From positions 3,658,001-3,722,000 of the forward strand of contig NZ_CP031848.1 of NCBI RefSeq assembly GCF_003441595.1: 64,000 bases of DNA, read 5' to 3'. The stretch is from Marinobacter sp. Arc7-DN-1 (lineage in GTDB: Bacteria; Pseudomonadota; Gammaproteobacteria; Pseudomonadales; Oleiphilaceae). The notes under the pieces were generated by a model. That model ran no database searches. It saw only the letters and a list, made by a program, of their open reading frames with translations, and was not told the DNA's origin. The translations under genes were made by a program, and so were the position numbers. Shown in pieces: positions 19,128-28,226 of the stretch. Positions within the stretch are counted from its first letter, which is position 1. Each line of letters starts with the position of its first letter.

Positions 19128-20212
19128 AGCCATCGATCCAGTCCCGCCTCGAGCAGCTTACAGAACGTTTCGAGGAAGTCAGCGCGTTGCTCAGCGATTC
19201 CTCCACCATCTCGCAGCAGGACAAATTCCGGGAGCTTTCCCGGGAGTTTGCCGAGATTGAGCCTGTTGTTCATTGCTTCCAGGCCTGGCAAGAGTCGCTC
19301 GATGATATCGAGGCTGCCAGAGAGCTGGCGAAAGATGGCGACGCAGACATGCGGGAGATGGCCGAGGAAGAGCTGAAACTCGCGCAGCAGAAAAACCAGG
19401 AGCTGGACGAGGAACTCCAGCGCCTGATGTTGCCGAAAGACCCCAATGACGGAAAGAACGTGTTCCTTGAGATCCGCGCTGGCACCGGCGGAGATGAGGC
19501 GGCCATTTTTGCCGGGGATCTGTTTAAAATGTATCTGCGCTATGCCGAGCGTCGCCGCTGGCAGGTTGAAGTGCTGAACGAGAGTGAGGGCGAGCACGGC
19601 GGGTACAAGGAACTGATTGCCCGGGTCGCCGGCGACGGAGTCTACGGTGCCCTCAAGTTTGAGTCCGGTGCTCACCGGGTGCAGCGGGTGCCGGAAACGG
19701 AATCACAGGGCCGTATCCATACCTCGGCCTGCACGGTGGCGGTAATGCCAGAGGCCGATGAGGCCGAGGCCATCCAGATCAACAAAACGGATCTGCGGGT
19801 GGACACCTTCCGCTCGTCAGGCGCGGGTGGTCAGCACGTGAACAAGACCGACTCTGCCATCCGGATAACCCACCTGCCCACCGGCATTGTGGTGGAGTGC
19901 CAGGAAGAGCGTTCGCAGCACAAAAACCGGGCCAAGGCCATGAGTCTGCTGGCATCCCGGCTGCAGAATGCGGAGACTGAGCGACAGCAAAAGACCATGG
20001 CTGAAACCCGCAAAAGCCTTGTTGGCAGCGGGGACCGCTCAGAGCGTATCCGTACCTACAACTTCCCTCAGGGCCGGGTAACGGACCACCGGATTAATCT
20101 GACGCTCTACAAACTCGATGAAGTGATTGCCGGTGATCTGGATGCGGTGATTGTGCCGTTGCAGCAGGAGCACCAGGCGGAACTGCTCGCCTCCCTCGCC
20201 GATGACCAGTAA
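19124..20212 (+). CDS. prfA: Peptide chain release factor 1
   Basis: A 362-residue class I release factor for UAA and UAG. The GGQ motif that triggers peptidyl-tRNA hydrolysis is in [10 protein letters not shown]. The codon-recognition PxT tripeptide is PET in [18 protein letters not shown] (E. coli has PAT; PET occurs in other bacteria). The glutamine of GGQ is the methylation target of PrmC, whose gene overlaps the end of prfA by 11 bases. Confidence 0.97.
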   Translation: MKPSIQSRLEQLTERFEEVSALLSDSSTISQQDKFRELSREFAEIEPVVHCFQAWQESLDDIEAARELAKDGDADMREMAEEELKLAQQKNQELDEELQRLMLPKDPNDGKNVFLEIRAGTGGDEAAIFAGDLFKMYLRYAERRRWQVEVLNESEGEHGGYKELIARVAGDGVYGALKFESGAHRVQRVPETESQGRIHTSACTVAVMPEADEAEAIQINKTDLRVDTFRSSGAGGQHVNKTDSAIRITHLPTGIVVECQEERSQHKNRAKAMSLLASRLQNAETERQQKTMAETRKSLVGSGDRSERIRTYNFPQGRVTDHRINLTLYKLDEVIAGDLDAVIVPLQQEHQAELLASLADDQ

Positions 20213-21098
20213 ACCCTCACTGACCTGTGAAGCACTTATAAATCAGGCTGCTGATCGCATCAACAGTGATTCTCCAAGGCTGGATGCCGAGCTGCTGTTA
20301 AGCCACATCACCGGGCTTGGCCGGACCAGCTTCCGGGCCTGGCCGGAGCGCGAAGTCACTGAATCACAAGCTGAGACATTCGAAGCGCTGGTGGCAGAGC
20401 GCGTTGCCGGCACGCCGGTGGCCTACCTGCTGGGACACCAGGAGTTCTGGTCGCTGCCACTGAAAGTAAGTGCTTCCACCCTGATTCCCCGGCCGGATAC
20501 CGAATGCCTGGTGGAGACCGCCCTGGGTTTACCGTTACCGGAACAGGCCCGGGTTCTGGATCTTGGTACCGGTACGGGCGCCATTGCATTGGCTCTGGCC
20601 AGTGAACACCCGGGCTGGCGGATAACGGCGTGCGATGAGGTGGACGAGGCGGTGGAGCTGGCACGGGAAAATAGCAGATTGCTGGCTTTGCCGGTTTCGG
20701 TGGTTAACAGTTCCTGGTTCTCGCAGCTGGAGCCCGCCCGTTTTGACCTGATTGTCTCCAATCCACCCTATATACCGGGCAGCGACCCTCATCTGGGTGA
20801 AGGCGATGTGCGTTTCGAGCCGGCCTCGGCTCTGGTTTCTGGTACTGATGGTCTGGATGATCTCCGGTTGATTGTGACACAGTCGCCGGACTGGCTGGTT
20901 GAAGGTGGCTGGTTGTTGGTGGAGCATGGTTTTGATCAGGCCGGGCCGGTGGCGGCGCTGTTCCGTGATCGGGGCTTCGCCGAGGTGCGAGGCCTGCAGG
21001 ACTATGGCCGCCGGGACCGGATGACCCTGGGGAAATGGCGTTCGGCTGCCGGGGCGAACGGCTCCGCTTCCAACAACGGAGATGCAGATGCTCAGTGA
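20202..21098 (+). CDS. prmC: Release factor glutamine methyltransferase PrmC
   Basis: A 298-residue SAM-dependent enzyme that N5-methylates the GGQ glutamine of release factors. Seen: an N-terminal helical substrate-recognition domain, SAM motif [17 protein letters not shown] and the catalytic VSNPPYI, typical of amide/amine N-methyltransferases. The ATG at 20202 lies inside the 3' end of prfA (TAA at 20210-20212), giving translational coupling. It overlaps moeB downstream by about 11 bases. Confidence 0.96.
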   Translation: MTSKPSLTCEALINQAADRINSDSPRLDAELLLSHITGLGRTSFRAWPEREVTESQAETFEALVAERVAGTPVAYLLGHQEFWSLPLKVSASTLIPRPDTECLVETALGLPLPEQARVLDLGTGTGAIALALASEHPGWRITACDEVDEAVELARENSRLLALPVSVVNSSWFSQLEPARFDLIVSNPPYIPGSDPHLGEGDVRFEPASALVSGTDGLDDLRLIVTQSPDWLVEGGWLLVEHGFDQAGPVAALFRDRGFAEVRGLQDYGRRDRMTLGKWRSAAGANGSASNNGDADAQ

Positions 21099-21834
21099 CG
21101 ACGAACTATTGCGCTACAGCCGGCAAATCCTGATGCCGCGGTTCGATATTGCCGGCCAGGAAAGGCTGAAATCCGCCCGGGTGCTGGTGGTCGGCGCAGG
21201 CGGCCTGGGGTGCCCGGTTGGCCTCTACCTGGGCGCAGCCGGTGTGGGGCAGCTCAGCCTGGTGGATGATGACAACATCGAGCTGGCCAATCTCCAGCGC
21301 CAGATCGGTTTTGAGCAGAACCAGCTGGGCGAATCCAAGGCGGAAAGCCTGGCTGGCCGTATTCGCCGGATCAATCCGCTGGTGTCGGTGACTGCCCTGA
21401 ATCAGCGCCTGGAGGGCGAGGAGCTGGCCAGGCAGGTTGAGGAAACGAGCCTGGTGGTGGACTGCAGCGATAACTTCAGCACCCGTTTTGCTCTCAATCG
21501 GGCCTGTGTGGCGGCGAAGGTGCCTCTGATTTCGGGTGCGGCCATTCGCGGTGAAGGGCAGCTTTCGGTGTTTGACAGCCGTCAGCAGAGCAGTCCCTGT
21601 TATCACTGCCTGTATCCGGAGCAGGGCAATGAGGATCTGACCTGTTCGGAGGCAGGGGTGATTGCGCCATTGGTGGGGATGATCGGTTCAGCCCAGGCCA
21701 TGGAAGCCATCAAGGTGATATCTGGTGTGGGTACGCCTCTGGTTGGCCGGCTGTTGATTCTGGATGCCTGGGAGATGCAGTGGCGGGAAATGAAGCTGGT
21801 TCGGGATCCTTCCTGCCCTGTTTGCTCGGAGTAG
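21088..21834 (+). CDS. moeB: Molybdopterin-synthase adenylyltransferase MoeB (ThiF/MoeB family)
   Basis: A protein of about 248 residues of the E1-like ThiF/MoeB family. Seen: the nucleotide loop VGAGGLGCPVGLYL, the conserved NLQRQ, DCSDNFSTR, and two zinc CxxC pairs (CYHC and CPVC). MoeB adenylates the C-terminal glycine of MoaD in molybdopterin synthesis; ThiF or HesA roles cannot be excluded from sequence alone, but resemblance to E. coli MoeB is strong. An ATG six bases upstream is in frame; the ATG at 21088 has GGAG at six bases and is preferred. It overlaps prmC. Confidence 0.9.
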   Translation: MLSDDELLRYSRQILMPRFDIAGQERLKSARVLVVGAGGLGCPVGLYLGAAGVGQLSLVDDDNIELANLQRQIGFEQNQLGESKAESLAGRIRRINPLVSVTALNQRLEGEELARQVEETSLVVDCSDNFSTRFALNRACVAAKVPLISGAAIRGEGQLSVFDSRQQSSPCYHCLYPEQGNEDLTCSEAGVIAPLVGMIGSAQAMEAIKVISGVGTPLVGRLLILDAWEMQWREMKLVRDPSCPVCSE

Positions 21835-21870
21835 CTCTGTGAGTTGAGCTGGCAGTCCAACTCTCGGGCT

Positions 21871-21984
21871 GCAGGGTCGGGGACGGCCTTCCCAAAACAC
21901 GCTCCTTGCGGCACGTCCCTGTGACGCTTGGGCTCCGCCATCCATGGCTCCGCACAGTTTTGGGAAGGCCGTCCCCGACCCTGC
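21871..21984. repeat. Long inverted-repeat element (28-bp perfect arms)
   Basis: The stretch 21871-21898 is the exact reverse complement of 21957-21984. Each arm contains GGGGACGGCCTTCCCAAAAC or its complement, and they are separated by a 58-bp GC-rich spacer. It lies between the convergent moeB and phrB genes. Transcribed from either side it would fold into a 28-bp hairpin. This looks like an extragenic repeat or mini transposable element rather than a simple terminator; no transposase is present. Confidence 0.8.
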
Positions 21985-22026
21985 GTCATAGCTCTGCACT
22001 CTGCGGCGGTCCGCCTCGTTGTTTTT

Positions 22027-23430
22027 TTAGTTCTTCAGTGCCTGAAACCTGGCGATTGCTTCTTTCCTGCTTTCTTTCAGATCAACGATCTGCCTCGGAT
22101 ACCCTTTCGGAATAACACCACTTTTCGCGCCCGGATCATGAATCCGTTTGTTGTCCAGTTTGGCCAGTTCAGGAATCCATTGGCGGATGAATTCGCCGTT
22201 GGGGTCGAAGCGTTCGCTTTGGGTGACCGGGTTGAAGATGCGGAAGTAGGGCGCGGCGTCGGTGCCGGTGGAGGCGCTCCATTGCCAGCCGCCGTTGTTG
22301 GAGGCCAGGAATCCGTCTGCCAGCCGGGACATGAAGTAGGCCTCGCCCAGGCGCCAGTCGATGAACAGGTTTTTGGTGAGGTACATGGCGGTGATCATGC
22401 GCAGGCGGTTGTGCATCCAGCCGGTGTGGTTGAGCTGGCGCATGGCGGCGTCGACGATAGGCACGCCGGTGTTGCCGGTTTTCCAGGCGTCGAAGTTGCC
22501 GCCGGGGTGATTCCAGGCCAGGGCTTCGGTTTCCGGTTTGAAGGCGCGGTGCATGCTGATCCGGGGGTAGTGGTACAGGATGTTGATGTAGAAATCCCGC
22601 CAGGCGATTTCGTTGATCCAGGTAACCAGGCCTTCCTGGTTGCCGCCCATGCCCTGGGCCTGTTTTGCGGCCAGCAGGCATTGGCGGCCCGAAAGCACGC
22701 CGTTTGCCAGGTAAGGGGAGAGCTGGCTGGTTCCTTCGATGGCGGGGAAGTCCCGTTCGGCTTTGTAGTTGCCGCCGCGTTCCTGCAGAAACCGTTCGAG
22801 CTGGTCGTGGGCGGCGTCTTCGCCGGTTGGCACCAGTGGCTTCGGCGCGTTCCGGAACGCTTCCGGAATGGTGTCGATTTTTTCAGGCTGCACTGAATTG
22901 CCCCGGGCTTTCGGAGCCGGGAACAAACCTGGGTGGGTTTCGTCGATCCAGCTGCGCCAGCGCCTTGAGAAGGGGGTAAACACCGAGTAGGGCTCGTTTT
23001 GCTGGGTGAGGATCTCGCCCACCGGTGCAACGGTCTGGTCACGGTATTTGCACACGCGGATGTTCAGGTCATCAAAGCGGTGCTTGATGGCCTTGTCCCG
23101 CTTACGCTCGTTAACGCCGTACTCTTCGTTAAAGTGCAGCGTTTTAATGCCGTGTTCAGCGCAGTGGCTTTCCAGTTTACGGATGCTGTCTTCAAAGCGT
23201 TCGGCCTGGATAAAGGCGAGCGGTATGCCCAGTCTGGCCAGTTCCCCGGAGAGGGCATTGGTGTGGGCTATCACAAACTGCACGCGAGCCGGTGACCAGT
23301 TGTGTTCCTGCCACTGGCCCGGGGTGAGAATAAAGCAGGCGCGCACGTGTTCGGCGCCCTTGCAGGCCGCCGTGAGAGCCGGGTTGTCGGCAACCCGGAG
23401 ATCGTTTCTGAACCAGACCAGTTGTGTCAT
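22027..23430 (-). CDS. phrB: Deoxyribodipyrimidine photolyase (class I CPD)
   Basis: A 467-residue cryptochrome/photolyase family flavoprotein that splits cyclobutane pyrimidine dimers using blue light. Seen: N-terminal LVWFRNDLRVADNPAL antenna domain (Rossmann-like), and the FAD domain with the TWINEIAWRDFY helix, TGNTGVPIVDAAMRQL, GWMHNRLRM and SNNGGWQWSASTGTD signatures. Overall it is close to E. coli PhrB in length and motifs. It is convergent with moeB and divergent from the DUF432-mscS-rimK operon. Confidence 0.96.
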   Translation of the reverse strand: MTQLVWFRNDLRVADNPALTAACKGAEHVRACFILTPGQWQEHNWSPARVQFVIAHTNALSGELARLGIPLAFIQAERFEDSIRKLESHCAEHGIKTLHFNEEYGVNERKRDKAIKHRFDDLNIRVCKYRDQTVAPVGEILTQQNEPYSVFTPFSRRWRSWIDETHPGLFPAPKARGNSVQPEKIDTIPEAFRNAPKPLVPTGEDAAHDQLERFLQERGGNYKAERDFPAIEGTSQLSPYLANGVLSGRQCLLAAKQAQGMGGNQEGLVTWINEIAWRDFYINILYHYPRISMHRAFKPETEALAWNHPGGNFDAWKTGNTGVPIVDAAMRQLNHTGWMHNRLRMITAMYLTKNLFIDWRLGEAYFMSRLADGFLASNNGGWQWSASTGTDAAPYFRIFNPVTQSERFDPNGEFIRQWIPELAKLDNKRIHDPGAKSGVIPKGYPRQIVDLKESRKEAIARFQALKN

Positions 23431-23599
23431 CCGTAGTCCATAGTCGTCTGAGGAATTGGTGTAGGGGTAATTACAGCCCGGTGTTTCAATAAAATCACTG
23501 ACTTGGATATTCGCCCGGGGTGGCGGATTGGATTATAGTAAAGTCACCTTTGCCTACGATTTCGCCTGCACTTCAGGCTGCAGCGTTTCAGGGAGTTTT

Positions 23600-24418
23600 G
23601 TGCCGGGAATGGAGAATAACACTGAAGGCCGCCGGGACGGCGTCTGGGCCCAGCCATACTCTCTGGCCTCCGGGCAGACCCAGTATCACCAGCTGGGCCA
23701 CATTCGTTTGTGGGTTACCTTGCTGGACCTGGAATGGCAGATCCGTTCTGAAGCGCTGGAGCTGGATGCCGATCCCGCCAGCTGGACGGAAACCATTGGT
23801 CACACCCTGCCGGCAGCTACGGTCCCCGTGCAACGGTTTATCCGGGAGGATGAGTCGTCGACGGTCACGTTTGTGCCGGCCGTCGCCAACCGGCCTACCG
23901 TGATACGTCCCTACCAGCCCCTTACGATTCCAGCGGGCGGGCGCTGCACGATTTATGTGGGGACGCCTGTCTGGATGAAGGTTTGTGTGGGTGAAAACCA
24001 ATCCCTGTTAACGGAAATCCCCCTCGCACTTCCCTCCCTGACCTGGGTGGGGAAGAACACCATGGAGGGAGAGCTCTGTTATTCCTCAACGAGTTTCGCG
24101 CGGCTCGTGCTGGAAGCTGTCCCCAAACGACCCTGGCGGGCGGTGACTCCGGTTACCCTGATCAACCGGCGCTCCGAACCTCTATTGCTCGAACGCTTCA
24201 GTCTGCCCACCCCGTTGCTTTCGCTGCATCGGAACGAGCGTGGGCAGCTCTGGACGCCCGGGGTAATGGTGGAGGTGGAGACGGATATGAATTCCGCCAG
24301 TCTGCATGTCGATGAGTCAGTGTTGGCAGCTGCGGGAACCTGCCGGCCCGTGGCGGACGCCAGGGAAAAACTGACCCGTGGTCGCCTGGTGCGGGCTTTC
24401 GATCGGGTGTTTGGTTAA
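23600..24418 (+). CDS. DUF432-family protein, first gene of the mscS-rimK operon
   Basis: About 272 residues, soluble, rich in beta strands, with no signal peptide or clear catalytic motif. The first residues after the start (GVWAQPYSLASGQ then LGHIRLWVTLLDLEWQI) and the pattern of Trp/Leu-rich strands resemble the DUF432 family, whose function is unknown. A GTG at 23600 has AGGGAG four bases upstream; an ATG at 23609 is the alternative, and an open TTG at 23528 is unlikely. It is followed 24 bp later by mscS, and the whole set through yjbQ is probably one operon. The DUF432 call is from recollection of the family and is moderate. Confidence 0.65.
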   Translation: MPGMENNTEGRRDGVWAQPYSLASGQTQYHQLGHIRLWVTLLDLEWQIRSEALELDADPASWTETIGHTLPAATVPVQRFIREDESSTVTFVPAVANRPTVIRPYQPLTIPAGGRCTIYVGTPVWMKVCVGENQSLLTEIPLALPSLTWVGKNTMEGELCYSSTSFARLVLEAVPKRPWRAVTPVTLINRRSEPLLLERFSLPTPLLSLHRNERGQLWTPGVMVEVETDMNSASLHVDESVLAAAGTCRPVADAREKLTRGRLVRAFDRVFG

Positions 24419-24442
24419 AACGGATCTGACGGAGTTGATGCT

Positions 24443-25330
24443 TTGCTAGAGGCAATTGAAACAGGCGTTTTGAAAGTGTTCACCGACATCGCCTGGGGCC
24501 AGTGGCTCAGTTCCGCCTTTTTGTTGGTGCTCGGGCTCTTTCTCGCCTCGCTGGCCGCCCGAAGCGTTTCCAGATTTATGGCGCAGCGGTCCTCCCGCCA
24601 CCACACCGTGATGGTGCGGCGGCTGGTGTTTTACGTCATCGTTGTCGTGTTCAGTATCGCGGCGCTGAGGGAAGCCGGTTTCTCTCTGGATGTAGTGCTG
24701 GGCGCCGCCGGTATACTCACCGTGGCCATCGGTTTTGCGTCACAGACCTCTGCGTCCAACATGATCAGCGGTCTGTTTCTGCTGGTTGAGAAGCCCTTTG
24801 AAATTGGTGACTTTATTGAAGTGGATGCCACCTTGGGTGAAGTCATTGGTATCGATATGCTCAGCGTGAAACTGCGCACCCCGGACAACCTGTATGTGCG
24901 TATTCCCAACGAAACCCTGATCAAGACCCGGGTGGTCAACCGTTCCCGGTTCCCGATCCGTCGGCTCGACCTGACCGTCGGGATTGCCTACGCTGAAGAT
25001 GTGGAGCGAGTGGAGGCACTGCTTTTGGCGCTGGCTGAGAAAGACCCGCACTGCCTTGAGGAGCCCAAGCCTTTTACGCTCGTGACGGCGTTTGGTCCGT
25101 CTTCCGTGGATCTGCAGTTTTCCTTCTGGGTTCCAAAGGAAAAGGTGCTCGAAGGCCGGGGTGGCATGATGGTGGCGATCAAGAAAGCGCTGGACCGTGA
25201 AGGCATTGAAATTCCGTTCCCCCATACCAGCGTTTATGCGGGTAGCCATTCGGAGCCCTTCCGTGTTCAGCTGTTGGGGCCGGAAAAAAACACAGAAAAG
25301 GATCTCCTGGATGCCGAGAAAGACCGCTGA
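24443..25330 (+). CDS. MscS-family mechanosensitive ion channel
   Basis: A 295-residue small-conductance mechanosensitive channel. Transmembrane helices lie at about 21-40 and 61-77, with the pore helix near 83-114 carrying the Gly/Ala-rich VLGAAGILTVAIGFASQT pattern. The beta domain follows with EKPFEIGDFIE and RIPNETLIKTRVVN, ending in an alpha/beta vestibule. It releases solutes when membrane tension rises after hypo-osmotic shock. The start is a TTG at 24443 with GGAG eight bases upstream; the nearby ATG at 24438 runs into a stop after three codons. Its 3' end overlaps the next gene by 20 bases. Confidence 0.92.
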   Translation: MLEAIETGVLKVFTDIAWGQWLSSAFLLVLGLFLASLAARSVSRFMAQRSSRHHTVMVRRLVFYVIVVVFSIAALREAGFSLDVVLGAAGILTVAIGFASQTSASNMISGLFLLVEKPFEIGDFIEVDATLGEVIGIDMLSVKLRTPDNLYVRIPNETLIKTRVVNRSRFPIRRLDLTVGIAYAEDVERVEALLLALAEKDPHCLEEPKPFTLVTAFGPSSVDLQFSFWVPKEKVLEGRGGMMVAIKKALDREGIEIPFPHTSVYAGSHSEPFRVQLLGPEKNTEKDLLDAEKDR

Positions 25331-25802
25331 AGTCATCAAAACCGTTGCCGCGACACCCGCCGAGAATAAGATCAGCCTCGGCTGGCGAGAGTGGGTGGCT
25401 TTACCGGACCTGGATATCGGCCGTATCAAGGCGAAGATTGATACCGGTGCCCGAACGTCCTGCCTTCATACATTCCGCACCGAGCCATACACCGAAAACG
25501 GTGAGCGGCGGGTGCGCTTCTGGGTGCACCCAGTACAGAACGATCTGCACCATGTTGTGGCGTGCGATGCCAGAGTCCTGGATGAACGAAATGTCTCTGA
25601 TTCGGGAGGGCACAAGGAGATGCGCCTGGTGATTGAAACCACGCTGGTTGTCGGTAGTCAGAGCTGGCCTATTGAAATGACATTGACCAACCGTGATTCC
25701 ATGCGGTTCCGGATGCTGCTGGGCCGGACCGCCATGGCCGGGCGCTCAGAGATCTATCCCGAAGCTTCCTATCTTGCCGGTGAGCCGGCCCCTAAGGACT
25801 GA
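25311..25802 (+). CDS. rimB: RimB-like retropepsin-fold protease (COG4067 type)
   Basis: A 163-residue protein often annotated as ATP-dependent zinc protease. No HExxH or other zinc motif is visible. Instead there is an aspartic-protease motif AKIDTGARTS (Asp44-Thr-Gly) and a C-terminal MLLGRTAM flap-like motif, as in single-domain retropepsins. In Pseudomonas RimB acts together with RimK on modified ribosomal protein S6. The ATG at 25311 has AAAGGAT nine bases upstream and lies 20 bases inside mscS. Only three bases separate its stop from rimK. Confidence 0.85.
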   Translation: MPRKTAEVIKTVAATPAENKISLGWREWVALPDLDIGRIKAKIDTGARTSCLHTFRTEPYTENGERRVRFWVHPVQNDLHHVVACDARVLDERNVSDSGGHKEMRLVIETTLVVGSQSWPIEMTLTNRDSMRFRMLLGRTAMAGRSEIYPEASYLAGEPAPKD

Positions 25803-25805
25803 AAA

Positions 25806-26711
25806 ATGAAAATTGCAGTATTGTCGCGAAACCGCCACCTCTACTCGACCCGCCGCCTGGTTGAGGAAGGCATTAACCGTGGCCATGAAGTAAAGGTTAT
25901 TGACTGCCTTCACTGCTCCATGAATATCACCTCAGCCAAGCCGCAGATCCACTACCACGAAGAAGTGCTCGAGGATTTCGATGTGGTGGTCCCCCGGATC
26001 GGTGCATCGGTTACCTTCTACGGCACGGCGGTATTGCGCCAGTTCGAGATGATGGGGGTATTTCCGGTCAACGAATCTGTTGCCATCACCCGTTCCCGGG
26101 ATAAGTTGCGCTCGCTGCAGTTACTGGCCCGCAAAGGTGTCGGGATGCCGGTGACCGGTTTTGCCAACAAACCCGACAACGTACCGGAGCTCCTGAAAAT
26201 GGTGGGGGGCGCGCCGGTGGTCATCAAGCTGCTGCAGGGAACCCAGGGCATTGGCGTGGTTCTGGCAGAAACCCGGAAGGCGGCGGAAAGCGTTATCGAA
26301 GCCTTTATGGGGCTGAAGGCCGACATTCTGGTGCAGGAGTTCATCAAGGAAGCCGGTGGTGCCGATATCCGGTGTTTTGTGATTGGTGACAAGGTAATAG
26401 CCGCCATGAAGCGACAGGGCGCGGAGGGGGAGTTCCGGTCCAACCTGCATCGGGGAGGCAGTGCCTCTCTGGTGCGGATAACGCCGGAAGAACGCCGGAC
26501 AGCCATTACCGCGGCGAAGTCCATGGGCCTGAATGTGGCCGGTGTCGATCTGCTGCGTTCCAGTCGTGGTCCATTGGTGATGGAAGTGAATTCATCCCCC
26601 GGCCTTGAAGGCATTGAGAATGCCACAGGCAAAAATGTGGCGGGTATGATCATCAGTTGGACCGAGAAGAACCAGCAACCCTGGAAAACCCGGACCAAGG
26701 GGAGAGGCTAG
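25806..26711 (+). CDS. rimK: RimK-type ATP-grasp glutamate ligase
   Basis: A 301-residue ATP-grasp enzyme that in E. coli adds glutamates to the C-terminus of ribosomal protein S6 and can make poly-glutamate. Seen: N-terminal [35 protein letters not shown], the ATP-binding lysines in [16 protein letters not shown], and the metal-binding [12 protein letters not shown] near residue 260. It ends in a basic GRG tail. It sits between rimB and an M14-type deacylase with three-base gaps on both sides, so all three are surely co-translated. Confidence 0.93.
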   Translation: MKIAVLSRNRHLYSTRRLVEEGINRGHEVKVIDCLHCSMNITSAKPQIHYHEEVLEDFDVVVPRIGASVTFYGTAVLRQFEMMGVFPVNESVAITRSRDKLRSLQLLARKGVGMPVTGFANKPDNVPELLKMVGGAPVVIKLLQGTQGIGVVLAETRKAAESVIEAFMGLKADILVQEFIKEAGGADIRCFVIGDKVIAAMKRQGAEGEFRSNLHRGGSASLVRITPEERRTAITAAKSMGLNVAGVDLLRSSRGPLVMEVNSSPGLEGIENATGKNVAGMIISWTEKNQQPWKTRTKGRG

Positions 26712-26714
26712 AAC

Positions 26715-27779
26715 ATGGCCCGTGCGCCTTTTGAAATTGCCGGTACCCAGATCAAGGCCGGCACCCGGCAGACCGTTGAAGTGCCGGTGGCCAAACTCTA
26801 CACCCACACGCCGCTGCATATTCCGGTGGAAGTGGTACATGGTCGCCGGGGTGGGCCCGTTCTGATGGTGTGTGGTGCCATTCACGGGGACGAAATCAAC
26901 GGTGTGGAGATTGTCCGCCGCGTGCTGACCAATTCCGCCCTGCGGCATCTGCGAGGCACCCTGGTGGCGGTGCCCATCGTCAATATTTTCGGGTTCGTGC
27001 AACGCACCCGTTACCTGCCGGACAGGAGAGACCTGAACCGGTGTTTCCCCGGCAGTGAAACCGGTTCCCTGGGTGGTCGTATTGCGTATTTGCTGCGCAC
27101 GCAGATCATGGAAAAGGTTACTCACATCATTGACCTCCATACCGGTGCCATCCATCGGTTCAACCTGCCGCAGATCCGGGCGGAACTGAAAAACCCGGAG
27201 ACCACCCGCATGGCGGAGGCCTTTGGCGCACCGATCATTATCAACGCCGGCTTGCGGGACGGCAGCCTCCGTGCCTACGCCGATTCCCAGGATATTCCGG
27301 TGGTCACCTTCGAAGGTGGTGAAGCCCTGCGGTTCGACGATGTGGTGATTTCAAGCGGCGTAAAAGGTGTGATCCGGGTGATGCGGGAACTGGAAATGAT
27401 TCCCGCCAAGAAGGGCCCGAAGGCGCCGAGAAAGCGCTCGGAAACCGCGGCCAACTCTCAATGGGTGCGAACGGACACAGACGGTATCATGCGCCCGGTG
27501 GCAAGCCTGGGCCAGAAGGTACGCAAAGGCCAGAAACTGGCCATGGTGGCGGACCCGTTCGGAGAGTCCGAAACCGCCGTGCTCTCGCCCTGTTCCGGCA
27601 TCGTTATCTGCGTCAATAACCTGCCGCTGGTGAACGAAGGCGAGGCCATCTACCACATTGCCCGGTTCGATGAACTCAGTGAGGCGGAAAAGGCCATGGA
27701 TTATTTCCGCAGTAGCTACGAGGGAGATGTGGGCGACGATGTGATTCCCGTTCATCCCTGGGACGACCGACAGAGATAA
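26715..27779 (+). CDS. Succinylglutamate desuccinylase/aspartoacylase-family M14 metallo-enzyme
   Basis: A 354-residue zinc-dependent deacylase. The zinc ligands H57 and E60 (AIHGDEINGVE) and H142 (IDLHTG) are in place, with the substrate-binding RYLPDRRDLNRCFPG arginines. The C-terminal 75 residues look like a lipoyl/biotinyl-type barrel-sandwich domain (PVASLGQKVRKGQ onward). AstE and AspA relatives cleave N-acyl amino acids. Next to RimK, an amidase acting on glutamyl or acyl-amino-acid products is plausible, but the substrate is unknown. It begins three bases after rimK and is followed 14 bp later by yjbQ. Confidence 0.85.
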   Translation: MARAPFEIAGTQIKAGTRQTVEVPVAKLYTHTPLHIPVEVVHGRRGGPVLMVCGAIHGDEINGVEIVRRVLTNSALRHLRGTLVAVPIVNIFGFVQRTRYLPDRRDLNRCFPGSETGSLGGRIAYLLRTQIMEKVTHIIDLHTGAIHRFNLPQIRAELKNPETTRMAEAFGAPIIINAGLRDGSLRAYADSQDIPVVTFEGGEALRFDDVVISSGVKGVIRVMRELEMIPAKKGPKAPRKRSETAANSQWVRTDTDGIMRPVASLGQKVRKGQKLAMVADPFGESETAVLSPCSGIVICVNNLPLVNEGEAIYHIARFDELSEAEKAMDYFRSSYEGDVGDDVIPVHPWDDRQR

Positions 27780-27793
27780 TCACGAGGTTCGCT

Positions 27794-28219
27794 ATGATCT
27801 GGGATCAGACCTTCATTGAACTGGCACCGCTACCTCGCGGGTTTCACCTGGTAACCAATGAGATCATTGCCCAGGCGCCGGAGCTCACCAACTGTGAAGT
27901 TGGGCTGCTGCATCTGTTTATCCAGCACACCTCCGCGTCCCTGGCGGTGAACGAGAACGCCGATCCGGATGTACGGGGCGACCTGGAGCGCCACTTCAAC
28001 GTGATGGTGCCGGAGAATGCGCCATACTATGAGCATGTGATGGAGGGGCCGGACGATATGCCGGCCCACATCAAGAGCATCCTCATCGGCCCGTCCCTGA
28101 TGCTGCCTGTAAACCATGGCCGCCTTGCCCTGGGTACCTGGCAGGGGGTTTACCTGTGCGAGCACCGGGACCGGGCCGGAAGCCGGCGCATTGTGGCAAC
28201 GCTTCAGGGGCGCTGGTAA
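27794..28219 (+). CDS. yjbQ: YjbQ/UPF0047-family protein
   Basis: A 141-residue protein of the UPF0047 family, with conserved LFIQHTSASLAVNENADPDVRGD and the C-terminal GTWQGVYLCEHRD. Members bind metal through His and Glu residues, and E. coli YjbQ has weak thiamin-phosphate synthase activity, but the biological role is unclear. It is the last gene of the DUF432-mscS-rimBK operon by spacing (14 bp). Its stop is only seven bases from the convergent hsdR stop, with no terminator visible between. Confidence 0.9.
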   Translation: MIWDQTFIELAPLPRGFHLVTNEIIAQAPELTNCEVGLLHLFIQHTSASLAVNENADPDVRGDLERHFNVMVPENAPYYEHVMEGPDDMPAHIKSILIGPSLMLPVNHGRLALGTWQGVYLCEHRDRAGSRRIVATLQGRW

Positions 28220-28226
28220 TCGTTAC

